A stretch of DNA of 64,000 nucleotides from Gemmatimonadota bacterium (GCA_016704465.1 JADJAD010000019.1:62001-126000); one strand, 5' to 3'. Counted from the stretch's first letter, positions 19,836 to 28,550 are shown. Translations and numbers: made by a program. Notes: a model not told the origin generated them from the sequence alone.

Positions 19836-21020
19836 TCACGCGCCCGTCGCACCAGGCGGGGAGTATCGCGCATCCACCCACGTTGCCCCGCTCGCTCCGC
19901 TCCGCAGCGCCGTCTGGATGAAGTGCACCCCACGCGCCCCGTCCTGCACCGTGGGAAAGTCGAGATCTGCCGGGTCGGGTTCTGCGCCGCTCACGCGGGA
20001 GGCGATGGTGCGCAGGGCGTTGCCGTACACGTTGGCGAAGGCTTCGAAGAACGCCTCGGGGTGTCCCGGCGGCAGGCGCGCCCCGCGCTGTGCCGCGGGT
20101 GACAGGTAGGCGTTGCCACGCTTGAGGACCTGCAGCGGGGCGTCGGCGTGGCGGAGCAGCAGGGAGTTTGGCTCCTCATGCGACCACTCCAGCGATGCGG
20201 TGCTACCGTAGACGCGCAGGTTGATCCGGTTCTCCTCGCCCGACGCGATCTGCGAGCAGTGCAGGATGCCGCGCACGCCGCCCTCGAAGCGCAGCAGCAG
20301 GTTGGCATCGTCGTCGACTCGCCGCCCCGCCACCACCGTGCCCACGTCGGCCAGCATGGTCTCGATCTCCAGCCCGGTCACGTAGCGGGCCAGCTGCTCG
20401 GCGTGCGACCCGATGTCGCCCAGCGCGCCAGCGCCGGCACGTGCGGGATCGGTGCGCCAGTCGGCCTGCTTCTGGCCGCTTGCCTCGAGCGCGGTGGAAA
20501 GCCACCCCTGCGTGTACTCGACCACCACCTTGCGCAACTCGCCGAGCGCGGCGCTGGCTACCAGCGCGCGCGCCTCCTTCACCATCGGGTAGCCGGAGTA
20601 GTTGTGCGTCAGGGCAAAGACGACCCCCTGCTCGGCGACGAGCGCGCACAGCGCTTCGGCGTCGGCCAGCGTGGTGGTCATCGGCTTGTCGCAGATGACG
20701 TGGAATCCGCGTTCCAGGAAGGCGACGGCGGCGGGATAGTGCAGGTGGTTCGGCGTGACGATCACGACCACGTCGATTCGGTCGCCGAGCGGGCGCGCCG
20801 ACTCGGCCGCGGCCATTGCTTCGTAGCTGGCGTAAGCGCGATCAGCGGCCAGGTGCAACGACGCGCCGTGGGCGCGCGACTTGGCCGCGTCGGACGAGAA
20901 GGCGCCGGCGACCAGCTCGGCCAGTCCATCGAGTTCGGCGGCGCGGCGGTGGACGGCGCCGATGAAGGCGCCTGGGCCGCCGCCGACCATGCCGTAGCGG
21001 AGTTTGCGTTTCAGGGTCAT
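19836..21020 (-). CDS. Gfo/Idh/MocA-family oxidoreductase
   Basis: This is a 394-residue NAD(P)-dependent dehydrogenase. The N-terminal Rossmann fold starts at residue ~8 with YGMVGGGPGAFIGAVHRRA. The family EKP-type motif appears as CDKPMTTTLADAEAL (~115), and THNYSGYPMVKEAR follows. The C-terminal alpha/beta domain contains GDIGSHAEQLARYVTG, with the catalytic-type His in the DxxxH box. There is no signal peptide, so it is cytoplasmic. The substrate is probably a sugar, inositol or derivative. The downstream isomerase on the same strand supports a two-step catabolic unit, separated by the twin hairpins. Confidence 0.9.
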   Translation of the reverse strand: MTLKRKLRYGMVGGGPGAFIGAVHRRAAELDGLAELVAGAFSSDAAKSRAHGASLHLAADRAYASYEAMAAAESARPLGDRIDVVVIVTPNHLHYPAAVAFLERGFHVICDKPMTTTLADAEALCALVAEQGVVFALTHNYSGYPMVKEARALVASAALGELRKVVVEYTQGWLSTALEASGQKQADWRTDPARAGAGALGDIGSHAEQLARYVTGLEIETMLADVGTVVAGRRVDDDANLLLRFEGGVRGILHCSQIASGEENRINLRVYGSTASLEWSHEEPNSLLLRHADAPLQVLKRGNAYLSPAAQRGARLPPGHPEAFFEAFANVYGNALRTIASRVSGAEPDPADLDFPTVQDGARGVHFIQTALRSGASGATWVDARYSPPGATGA

Positions 21021-21407
21021 GACTTCCCGTGGTAGTGCAGAGCAGGAGGGGGCGCCGGTCGGTGGCTCATGGGCGCCTGATGCGTGCTTCCGGGCGAATC
21101 AGGGTGCCTCAGGGTGCCTCAGGGTGCCTCAGGGTGCCTCGTGGGCCGGGAATGGGTCGGACTGGGCAATTCTAGGCGCCGGAGCCGATCCGGCAACCGG
21201 TCGCTACTGGGCGGCGAAGCCTGCTGCATCCTCGCGTCGTGCTCGGCGCGCCATGCGACTGCCTCCCGAGTGTGTCCGCTGATTGCCGAGTAGCGATCGG
21301 TACGTCACGCGATGGCCGATGCCGTTCTCACGGCGATCGTGCATCGCGCGAGGTATCCGCCGATGCCCGTTGCCCGCGCCTCGCGGCGACGACGCCACGT
21401 CGAGACC
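21021..21407. other. Intergenic region between Gfo/Idh and AhpD-like genes
   Basis: Apart from the 10-bp tandem repeat at 21101-21140, I see no convincing gene, RNA or long palindrome in this stretch. It should hold the Gfo/Idh promoter. Confidence 0.5.
21101..21140. repeat. Four exact copies of a 10-bp repeat (AGGGTGCCTC)
   Basis: The decamer AGGGTGCCTC is repeated four times without mismatch. It lies 81 bp upstream of the Gfo/Idh start codon, in the region where that minus-strand gene's promoter would be expected. A variable-number tandem repeat there could alter promoter spacing, but no promoter elements can be recognised. Confidence 0.9.
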
Positions 21408-22031
21408 TCACACGTCAGCCGGCGACGCGGCGCCTCCTGCCCCACCATACCCGTGCGCCGCCATCCGCACCCCCGACATCTCGTACGCCGCCGCCGGCAT
21501 GTCGCTCACCCCCGTGGCGTCGATCCACTTGTTGTAGAAGTTGAACAGCGCGCACACGGTGATGGCGTCGTAGATCGCCTCCTCACTCCACCCGGCGGCC
21601 TTCACCGCGTCGATGTCGCCCTGCTGCATCGCGTTGGACTCAGCGTTCATCCGGTCGATGAATGCGAACAGCGCCTTCCACTGGTCGTCGATGGGCGCCG
21701 AGCGATAGTCGGCCAGCACCGCGTCCACCAGGTCTCGGTCCTCCAGCAACGTCGCCGCGACCGCGGCGTGGGAGCCGATTCAGAAGGGGCAGTCGTTGCG
21801 GCGCGAGGTGAATGCGGCAATCAGCTCGCGCAGGCCCGGCGAGAGCGGCGACGGTCCGCGCATGACGCCTTGCGAGAACTGGGCGAGGAACTCGGTCCGG
21901 TCCGGCTTGTAGGCGAAGAGGTGCCAGATCTGCGGCACGTGCTGCCCCGCGGCCCGAGCCGCCGCCAGCTTGGCGCCGTAGGACCCGTGGGCTTGCGCGT
22001 GTTCGACTTCAGGAAGAAACATGGGATGCAT
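21408..22031 (-). CDS. AhpD-like peroxidase-related protein with in-frame TGA at the catalytic Cys (candidate selenoprotein)
   Basis: Reading through one TGA (21780-21782) gives a 207-residue protein of the AhpD/carboxymuconolactone-decarboxylase fold, peroxidase-related group. Before the TGA the frame runs MHPMFLPEVEHAQ to LIAAFTSRRNDCPF. After it, the same frame continues IGSHAAVAATLLEDRDLVDA to YDAITVCALFNFYNKWIDATG, with no sign of decay. The read-through motif is C-P-F-(TGA)-I-G-S-H, exactly the family CxxCxxxH, with TGA in place of the second, peroxidatic Cys. Eleven nt after the TGA a perfect 6-bp stem with loop GGUC (CGCCGC-GGTC-GCGGCG) is at the position and has the loop of a bacterial SECIS. 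It is either a Sec-containing CxxU enzyme or a TGC-to-TGA change. The start could also be the internal ATG at 22022. Confidence 0.75.
21753..21768 (-). promoter_or_regulatory. Putative bacterial SECIS-like stem-loop
   Basis: On the minus strand, 11 nt separate the TGA from a 6-bp perfect stem with tetraloop GGTC, which sits 18-21 nt after the TGA. The E. coli fdhF SECIS presents GGUC at nearly the same distance. A chance hairpin is possible in DNA this GC-rich. Confidence 0.5.
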
Positions 22032-22110
22032 GCGCGCCTCGCTGACTGAGGGAGTTACTGCCGAACGACGTCGAGACGCTGGACCTCGCCTCCTCGCCGA
22101 CTCGAGTTCC

Positions 22111-22470
22111 GCTACTTCGACACCTCGATCTGGTTGCCAGCCGGATCGTCGATCACGGTCTGATACTAACGGTCACCGGTCACACGCGCCGCGGAACGAA
22201 TGCGCCGGCCGCCACCCGCAGCCAGGAGACCACGTCACTGACATTTTCGCGCGACTCGATGGAAGTCGCCATGCTCGCGTCGCCCAGCGCCGGGGACGTG
22301 GCGAGAGGAGCGACTGCGGGCGGTAGCGGGAGCTCGAGCCGAGTCCCGCCGCCGAGAACTGTCAGGGGTGACAGGCGAGGCCGAGCGTGGTGAGACCTGC
22401 GTAGCGCGCCGTAGCGCGCCGTGGCGGTCGCGGCGAGTGCGACGCACAGGAACCGAGCCGACGCTCGATG
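22111..22470 (-). pseudogene. Decayed duplicate of the VOC/glyoxalase-like gene
   Basis: This is a degraded minus-strand copy of the intact VOC gene at 23298-23684. Frame fragments such as GGGTRLELPLPPAVAPLAT and SPALGDASMATSIESRENV align with GGGTRLEIMQLPAVAPLAP and APALGYAHMAISVGSRAKV of the intact gene. At DNA level, the segment around 22118-22190 matches the 3' end of the intact gene (the region encoding DPDGNPIEV). Frameshifts and loss of the N-terminal ligand region mean it cannot make the protein. Both copies lie within 1.6 kb, on the same strand, on either side of the DUF2934 gene, which suggests local duplication followed by decay. Confidence 0.8.
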
Positions 22471-22682
22471 CACTCGCGCGACAAGCGGGCTGGTCTGGCG
22501 GTGGCGCGGGCTGGTTCCGGCGGCACGCCCTTGTTAGCTTGCCTCAAACAGAGCGTGCCGTTCATGCGCGCGGAATCAGTCAACAGTCGCCCGTCACCAG
22601 TCGCCAGTCGCTCCCGGAACCTCGCCACCGCGCGAGGCGCCCCGAGCGCGCGACACTCCTCCTGCCATTTCGAGCTTTTCAT

Positions 22683-23222
22683 ATGCCAGCCAAGAAGCGC
22701 ACTACCTCAGGCACCGCCGCCAAGCCCAACTCGAAGCCCAGCGTAAAGTCCAAGGCGAAGCCCAAGACGAAGACCCAGGGTGCGGGCAGCGTGGTCCCGG
22801 CAGCAGCGACCAAGAAGCGCCCCGCCACCAAGACGCTTGCGGCCGACCAGGCGCCGGCTCCTTCGACGAGCGAGAACACGTCAGCCGGCACCAAGGCGGC
22901 CGCCCCCGCGAAAAAGCGCGCTGCGTCTGCTAGCACCGCGCCACAGCGCGAGACGCCCGCCGCCGCCGCACCGAAGGCGCCGATCGCAGTGACCGACGAG
23001 CGCATCGGTGAAGCTCCTTCCAGGCGAGACGCCGCGGCGCAGGCGCCTCGGACGTCATCGCAGGAAGCTGCGCCTGCCGCACCGCAGTCACGTCGCGTGC
23101 AGGTGACTGAGGCGAGCATCCGGCAGTATGCGTACTACCTCTCGCTGAAGCGGAACGGTGGCGGCGATCCCATCGCCAACTGGCTCGAGGCCGAAGAGGT
23201 ACTTCGCGCCCACGCCGGCTGA
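22683..23222 (+). CDS. Lys/Ala/Pro-rich histone-like protein with DUF2934 tail
   Basis: This is a 179-residue protein from the ATG at 22683. Residues 1-135 are low complexity, rich in Lys, Ala, Pro, Ser and Thr (MPAKKRTTSGTAAKP, AAAPAKKRAASAS), like the basic tails of bacterial histone-H1-like proteins. The last ~40 residues form a DUF2934-type module (EASIRQYAYYLSLKRNGGGD through NWLEAEEVL). The combination suggests a nucleic-acid-associated protein, but this is only inferred from composition. It has no signal peptide. It lies between the intact VOC gene and its pseudogene copy, transcribed opposite to both. Confidence 0.75.
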   Translation: MPAKKRTTSGTAAKPNSKPSVKSKAKPKTKTQGAGSVVPAAATKKRPATKTLAADQAPAPSTSENTSAGTKAAAPAKKRAASASTAPQRETPAAAAPKAPIAVTDERIGEAPSRRDAAAQAPRTSSQEAAPAAPQSRRVQVTEASIRQYAYYLSLKRNGGGDPIANWLEAEEVLRAHAG

Positions 23223-23297
23223 CGCGTCGACCGGGAGAGCGGTGCTCGAAGTGGGGCACCGCTCCAGCCTGTCGCGCCACCCGGCGCGCGTTCCCCC

Positions 23298-23684
23298 CTA
23301 CTCCGTCACCTCGATCGGGTTGCCATCGGGGTCGTCAATCCTCGCTTCGTAGTACCCGTCACCCGTTAGGCGCGCCTCGGCGCGAATGCGGACGCCGTCG
23401 TCTCGCAGCCGGGCGACCAGCGCATCGACCTTCGCGCGCGACCCGACGGAGATCGCCATGTGCGCGTAGCCCAGCGCCGGGGCAGGGGCGAGCGGGGCAA
23501 CTGCCGGCAGCTGCATGATCTCGAGCCGAGTCCCGCCGCCGGGGAAAGTCAGGAAATACGAGGCGAACCCGGGCGTCGTGCGACTCGCGTAGCGCGCGTT
23601 GGCTGTCGCGCCGAACGCCCGCTCATAAAAAGCGCGCAGCCGCTCGATATCGGGCGTCCAGAGCGCGACGTGCTCGATGCGCAT
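23298..23684 (-). CDS. VOC (glyoxalase/bleomycin-resistance) family protein
   Basis: This is a 128-residue cytoplasmic protein, the normal length for a one-module VOC metalloprotein. It begins MRIEHVALWTPDIERLRAFY, the first beta-alpha-beta unit with metal His at residue 5. It passes GGGTRLEIMQ with a metal Glu and YAHMAISVGS with the second His, and ends RIDDPDGNPIEVTE with the final Glu. It could be a lyase, isomerase or resistance protein; the substrate is unknown. The start codon lies one base after the stop of the upstream GH13 gene, so the two are translationally linked in the maltodextrin operon. A decayed copy exists at about 22111-22470. Confidence 0.88.
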   Translation of the reverse strand: MRIEHVALWTPDIERLRAFYERAFGATANARYASRTTPGFASYFLTFPGGGTRLEIMQLPAVAPLAPAPALGYAHMAISVGSRAKVDALVARLRDDGVRIRAEARLTGDGYYEARIDDPDGNPIEVTE

Positions 23685-23685
23685 G

Positions 23686-25509
23686 CTAGAAGATGCACCC
23701 CGAGCGCCTGGGAATGGTGACCGCCACGCCGCCGTCGGCCGCACGCCTTGCTGCGCAGATGCCGAGCGCGTCGGCCGGGAGCGCCGTCGCAGGGATCGTC
23801 ACCGTCGTCTCGGCGCTGCCGTTGTTGATGGCGACGATGGTGTGCCCGCGGCGGTAGACGTAGACCTGGTCAGTCACCAGCAGGTGCTCGGTCGTACCCG
23901 TGCGCAGTTCCTGCCGCCCTGCCCGTACGGCGAGCACTTTCTGCAGGTGCGACCACAGGTCCTGCTCGTCGGCGCTGCGACCGCTCGCCTCGAAGCCAGA
24001 ACGTGCATCACCACTCCACCCGCCGGGAAACTCGCGCCGGTTGTCGGGGTCGTTGCCCCCGGGGAGGGCGATCTCGTCGCCGTAGTAAATCAGCGGCGTG
24101 CCGCGCGCCGTGCCGAGGAAGGTGAAGGCGAGCTTCAGTCCCTCGGAGGTCGCCCCGGGTTCGGACATGAAGCGCGAGACATCGTGCAGCCCGAGGAAGG
24201 TGATCAGGTTGTTCGGGTCGCGATACAGGTGATCCCGCGACAGCATCTGCGCCAGCTCGCGGATCGGTCCACCCTTGGCGAAGGCATTGCGGATGGGGTA
24301 GAACAGCGGGAAGTCGAACAGCAGGTCGACCCTGTCATCGACGCCGTCCCACTGCCTGCGCCCCCCCTCGAAGAAGGCGATCATCGACGGGTCGCCATCG
24401 AATACTTCGCCAACGACGCGCAGCGACGGGTACTCGTCCTTGATCGCCGTCATCCAGTCGCGCCAGAAGGTGCGCGGGACGTAGGGCCAGGTGTCCTGCC
24501 GGATCCCGTCCATCCCGCTCATCCCCACCCACCACAGCGTGTTCTGGACGATGTACCGGGCGACTTCGGGGTCGTCCTGGTTGAGGTCGGGGAGGATGTT
24601 GATGAACCAGCCATCGAGCGTTGCCTGGCGCATGGCCGGCGTGCTGTACGGGTCGGCAAGCGTCCACGTCTGCCAGGTGTTATTCGGATGGCTGGCCGCG
24701 GTCCCGTGGAACCAGGTCGCGGTGGGCGCGTCCTCGACCCACGGGTGATACGGCCCCGTGTGGTTGGCGACCATGTCGAGGACGATCTTGATCCCGTGGG
24801 CGTGGGCGTCGTCGACGAGCTGCTTGAAGGTGGCCATGTCGCCGAGGTGTTCGTCGACGGCGTAGAAGTCGGTGGCGCCGTAGCCGTGGTAGTCGGTGAC
24901 GGGCAGGTTGTCGTAGGTTTCCTTGTGGTTGAGCTCGTTGTTGTTGTCGTAGATCGGGTTCATCCAGATGGTCGTGATGCCTAACGACTTGAGGTAGGGG
25001 AGCCGTTGCCGCACGCCAGCCAGGTCGCCGCCGTGGTAGTAGCGCCCCTTGCTGCGGTCGAGCAGTCCGCGCGAGACGGCGGGATCATCGTTGGCAGGGT
25101 CGCCATTGGCGAATCGGTCCGGCATGAGGAGGTACATGACATCCTCGGTGCCGAACCCCTGAAAGCGGCCGTGCCCGGCGAGGCGCGGCGTAATGGAGAA
25201 CGGGACCGTCGCCGCGCCACCCGCCGTGCGCAACGTGAGCGGCGCCGCACCGGTCGCCGCGTCCCGAGGAATGGTGACATCGACGAACGCATACGTCCCC
25301 CGCGCATTGACCACGACGTTCGAACAGGCCAGTCGCCCGCATTCAAGCGTCGCCCCGGCAAGGTTGGCGCCCCGCACGAGCACCCGCACCGGATTGACCG
25401 ACGAGTTACCCCACCAGTTCGGCGGCTCGACCTTGGAGACGGTGGGCCCCTGCGCCCCCGCCGCAACGGACACCCCCAACGCCGCCCCGAAGAGAATCCG
25501 CCCAATCAT
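23686..25509 (-). CDS. GH13 alpha-amylase family enzyme (cyclomaltodextrinase/neopullulanase-like), exported
   Basis: This is a 607-residue protein. The ATG at 25509 begins a signal peptide (MIGRILFGAALGVSVAAGAQ), so the enzyme is periplasmic or secreted. Residues ~22-110 match the cyclomaltodextrinase N-terminal Ig-like domain (VSKVEPPNWWGNSSVN). The catalytic barrel has VLDMVANHTG (region I), GIRQDTWPY with the nucleophile Asp (II), VVGEVFDG with the acid Glu (III) and GLHDVSRF with the transition-state Asp (IV). A C-terminal beta domain ends in SGCIF. It should cleave maltodextrins or cyclodextrins to short sugars for the MFS transporter encoded upstream. Five CTCCCGT repeats lie just before the start. 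Confidence 0.9.
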   Translation of the reverse strand: MIGRILFGAALGVSVAAGAQGPTVSKVEPPNWWGNSSVNPVRVLVRGANLAGATLECGRLACSNVVVNARGTYAFVDVTIPRDAATGAAPLTLRTAGGAATVPFSITPRLAGHGRFQGFGTEDVMYLLMPDRFANGDPANDDPAVSRGLLDRSKGRYYHGGDLAGVRQRLPYLKSLGITTIWMNPIYDNNNELNHKETYDNLPVTDYHGYGATDFYAVDEHLGDMATFKQLVDDAHAHGIKIVLDMVANHTGPYHPWVEDAPTATWFHGTAASHPNNTWQTWTLADPYSTPAMRQATLDGWFINILPDLNQDDPEVARYIVQNTLWWVGMSGMDGIRQDTWPYVPRTFWRDWMTAIKDEYPSLRVVGEVFDGDPSMIAFFEGGRRQWDGVDDRVDLLFDFPLFYPIRNAFAKGGPIRELAQMLSRDHLYRDPNNLITFLGLHDVSRFMSEPGATSEGLKLAFTFLGTARGTPLIYYGDEIALPGGNDPDNRREFPGGWSGDARSGFEASGRSADEQDLWSHLQKVLAVRAGRQELRTGTTEHLLVTDQVYVYRRGHTIVAINNGSAETTVTIPATALPADALGICAARRAADGGVAVTIPRRSGCIF

Positions 25510-25536
25510 CTGCACATTGATCACGCTGTGTAGTAC

Positions 25537-25571
25537 CTCCCGTCTCCCGTCTCCCGTCTCCCGTCTCCCGT
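25537..25571. repeat. Heptamer array (CTCCCGT)5
   Basis: Five exact tandem copies of CTCCCGT lie between the MFS transporter gene and the GH13 start codon, 28 bp upstream of that ATG. The array overlaps the region where the GH13 mRNA leader begins. Related CCCCCGT arrays occur in the BMP transporter operon. Confidence 0.9.
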
Positions 25572-25576
25572 CCCAT

Positions 25577-26878
25577 CTACTCCCCCGCATCCGTCACTCG
25601 CCACACCATCACCGCCGCCACCGCGAGGAAAACGCCCCCCGACACCACCGCCGCCATCCGGTCGTTGCCGAGCACGTTGTTCATCACCCAGCCGAAGCCT
25701 AACGAGGCGACGATCTCGGGGATGACGATGAAGAAGTTGAAGATCCCCATGTACACCCCGGTCTTGCCCTCGGGGAGCGAACCGGCGAGCATGGAATACG
25801 GCATGGAGAGGATGCTCGCCCACGCGATCCCCACCCCGGTCATGGACAGGAGCAGGAGCACGGGGTTGGTGATCACGGCGACCGACAGCAGTCCGGCCGC
25901 CCCCGCCAGCAGGCAGATGGAGTGCGTCGCCTTGCGCCCGCGCGAGCGCGCGAGCGCCGGCAGGAAGAAGGAGAAGCCGAAGGTGACCACGGAGTACACG
26001 CCGAAGCAGACGCCGGCCCATTCCACCCCCTGCTGATACAGCGGGGAGTTGGCGTCCGGCGCCCCGAACACATTGCGCGCGACCGCGACGGGGAAGTACA
26101 GCCACATGCAGAACAGGCCGAGCCAGGTAAAGACCTGCACGACCGCCAGCTGCCGCATGGTCTCGGGCATGGCCTTCGCCGCCGCGAAGATCTCCCGCGC
26201 CCCGGCGGCGATCCCCTTGCTGTCGGCCTTCATCTTCAGGAAGGCGGCCATGTCGGCCGGCGGCTTCTCGGGGCTCGTCAGGACGGTGTACAGCACCGCC
26301 CCCATGAACGCCGCCGAGCCGAAGTAGAACGAGAAGCGCACCGTGGCCGGGATCGTCCCCGGCGCCGAGGCGCCGACGCCGAACCAGTTGGTGAGCATCC
26401 ACGGCATCGCCGAGGCGATCACCGCCCCCAGCCCGATGAACAGGCTCTGCATGGCAAAGCCCCGCGTGCGCTCGCGCTGCGGAAGCAGGTCGGCCACGAA
26501 GGCGCGGAACGGCTCCATGGAGACGTTGATCGAGGCGTCAAGGATCCAGAGCAGCCCGGCCGCCATCCACAACGTGCTCGAGTTGGGCATGGCGATGAGC
26601 GCCAGCGACGCCAGCACCGCCCCGACCAGGAAATACGGGCGCCGCCGGCCGAAGCGCGGCGACCAGGTACGGTCGCTCATGTGGCCGATGATCGGCTGCA
26701 CGACGAGCCCGGTGAGTGGCGCCGCCAGCCACAACAACGGGATCTGGTCCGGCTTGGCCCCGAGATACTCGTAGATGGCGCTCATGTTGGCCATCTGGAG
26801 GGCCCAGCCGAACTGGATCCCCAGGAAGCCGAAGCTCATGTTCCAGATCGTCGAGAACTTCGCCCGCTGCTCGGTCAT
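25577..26878 (-). CDS. MFS sugar transporter (maltose/sucrose SLC45-like)
   Basis: This is a 433-residue inner-membrane protein with 12 predicted helices, from the ATG at 26878. It begins MTEQRAKFSTIWNMSFGFLG, followed by FGWALQMANMSAIYEYLGA, the pattern of the bacterial SLC45/GPH-like maltose-sucrose carriers. The MFS motif appears as GHMSDRTWSPRFGRRRPYFL after TM2. It lies 11 bp after the 4-alpha-glucanotransferase gene and upstream of the GH13 gene, all on the minus strand, so its job is probably maltose or maltodextrin uptake. Confidence 0.88.
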   Translation of the reverse strand: MTEQRAKFSTIWNMSFGFLGIQFGWALQMANMSAIYEYLGAKPDQIPLLWLAAPLTGLVVQPIIGHMSDRTWSPRFGRRRPYFLVGAVLASLALIAMPNSSTLWMAAGLLWILDASINVSMEPFRAFVADLLPQRERTRGFAMQSLFIGLGAVIASAMPWMLTNWFGVGASAPGTIPATVRFSFYFGSAAFMGAVLYTVLTSPEKPPADMAAFLKMKADSKGIAAGAREIFAAAKAMPETMRQLAVVQVFTWLGLFCMWLYFPVAVARNVFGAPDANSPLYQQGVEWAGVCFGVYSVVTFGFSFFLPALARSRGRKATHSICLLAGAAGLLSVAVITNPVLLLLSMTGVGIAWASILSMPYSMLAGSLPEGKTGVYMGIFNFFIVIPEIVASLGFGWVMNNVLGNDRMAAVVSGGVFLAVAAVMVWRVTDAGE

Positions 26879-26889
26879 CGCGCCTCTGC

Positions 26890-28365
26890 CTAACGATCGT
26901 AGATGTCGACCAGGTCGCGCAGGCGACTGGTGATCTCGGGGGTGACCTGTGCCCACGAGAACCGGAATCCCCAGTTCCCCGCCTGTCGCCCGGGAAGGTT
27001 CATGCGCGCCTCGCTCCCGAGGCCGAGCACGTCCTGCATCGGCACGAGCACGGTGTTGGCCACGGAGGCGAGCGCCGCGCGCATCAGGACCCAGTTCATC
27101 ACCGGGTCGTCGCTCTCGTCCGTCCCGAGATAGCGGCGGGCGTAGGCCTTTTCCCGCGACACCTCGCCGGCGTCGCGCGTCGACTCGCCGTTACCGGTGG
27201 AGGCCCACCATCCCATGGTGGTGTCGTTGTCGTGCGTCCCCGTGTACACCACCCGCTCCCGGGGAAAGTTGTGCGGCTTGAACTCCGTGGCCTGCCCGTC
27301 GCCGCCGAAGGCGAACTGGAGGATGCTCATCCCCGGAAAGCCGAACTGCTCGCGCAGCTCCTCGACGGCCGGCGTGATCAGCCCAAGGTTCTCGGCCACG
27401 ATCGGGAGCGGTCCGAGCGCCTCGATGATCGCCTCGAAGAGCGGGGCCCCGGGCCCCGGGACCCAGCGTCCGCCCTGCGCGGTCCGGGCGTCGCCAGGCA
27501 CCTCCCAGTACGCCTCGAACCCGCGGAAATGATCGATACGGACCAGGTCGTACATGTCGAACGCGGCCCGCATGCGCCGAATCCACCAGGCGTAGCCATC
27601 GGCCGCCATGGCGTCCCAGTCGTAGATCGGGTTGCCCCATAGCTGCCCGGTCGCGCTGAAGTAGTCCGGGGGGACGCCCGCCTGTACCTGCAACGTGCCG
27701 TCGGGCTTGAGCTTGAAGAGTGAGCGATTCGCCCACACGTCGGCCGAGTCGTGGGCGGCGTAGATCGGCAGGTCGCCCATCAGCTGGATGCCGCGAGCAC
27801 TCGCTGCCTGCTTGAGGGCCCGGAACTGCGAGAAGAAGAAGAACTGCGCGCGCCGAATCCGCTCGATCGGGTCGGCCAGCGTGACGCGCCATTCGGCCAG
27901 GGCGGCCGGCTCTCGATGGGCGGCCCCGGGCTCCCACGCGGTCCAGGAGCTGCCGCCGTGGGCCGCCTTGAGGGCGCTGAAGAGCGCGAAGTCGTCGAGC
28001 CAGTCGGCCTCCCGTTGCACGAAGGCCTTGTATGCCGCGTCGGGGGTGAAGCGGTCGAGCGCGGCGTTCAGCAGCGCCTGCTTGAGCGGGATCACGCGCT
28101 CGAACTCGACGACGTGCTCGGCGAAGTCGCCCCCCTCGCCCGGCGAGTAGATCAGGAGCGGGTTCCCGGCGAAGGCCGAGTAGCACTGGTACGGGGAATC
28201 GCCGTACCCGGTGGGGCCCAGCGGGAGCACCTGCCAGATCTTCATCCCAGTCGTGGCGAGGAAGTCGAGGAAACGATGGGCTTCGGGTCCCAGGTCGCCG
28301 ATCCCGTGCGGACTCGGGAGCGAGGTAGGATGAAGCAGGATGCCAGCAGCGCGAGGAAACGTCAT
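26890..28365 (-). CDS. malQ: 4-alpha-glucanotransferase (GH77, amylomaltase)
   Basis: This is a 491-residue cytoplasmic enzyme that transfers alpha-1,4-glucan chains between maltodextrins. It starts MTFPRAAGILLHPTSLPSPH, the typical MalQ opening, with GIGDLG next. YGDSPYQCYSAFAGNP is the substrate-binding loop. RIDHFRGFEAYW carries the nucleophile Asp, and IVAENLG carries the acid/base Glu. YTGTHDNDTTMGWW includes the transition-state Asp. It heads a minus-strand run with the MFS transporter, the GH13 enzyme and a VOC protein. Its stop codon is embedded in a CGTTAGGC octamer. Confidence 0.94.
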   Translation of the reverse strand: MTFPRAAGILLHPTSLPSPHGIGDLGPEAHRFLDFLATTGMKIWQVLPLGPTGYGDSPYQCYSAFAGNPLLIYSPGEGGDFAEHVVEFERVIPLKQALLNAALDRFTPDAAYKAFVQREADWLDDFALFSALKAAHGGSSWTAWEPGAAHREPAALAEWRVTLADPIERIRRAQFFFFSQFRALKQAASARGIQLMGDLPIYAAHDSADVWANRSLFKLKPDGTLQVQAGVPPDYFSATGQLWGNPIYDWDAMAADGYAWWIRRMRAAFDMYDLVRIDHFRGFEAYWEVPGDARTAQGGRWVPGPGAPLFEAIIEALGPLPIVAENLGLITPAVEELREQFGFPGMSILQFAFGGDGQATEFKPHNFPRERVVYTGTHDNDTTMGWWASTGNGESTRDAGEVSREKAYARRYLGTDESDDPVMNWVLMRAALASVANTVLVPMQDVLGLGSEARMNLPGRQAGNWGFRFSWAQVTPEITSRLRDLVDIYDR

Positions 28366-28550
28366 GTGCGGAAACGCAGCTCAGTCTCGAGGGGGCGAAG
28401 CAGCGAGCAAGGGAGACCGGAGGGGCACTTCCGTACAGGCCAGCGAGCGGTGGAAACGTTTTTGCACCCCGGAATTCACGCACGATTCTACCGGGCGACC
28501 GTGCGCGGGGCTATCCCTTGGCGCCCCGAATGCAAACGTTCCCGTCCGCC

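Noticed and set aside
21780..21782. TGA as an ordinary gene end followed by an unrelated gene
   Set aside because: The frame, the CxxCxxxH motif and the homology continue straight across it, so two separate genes are not a good explanation.
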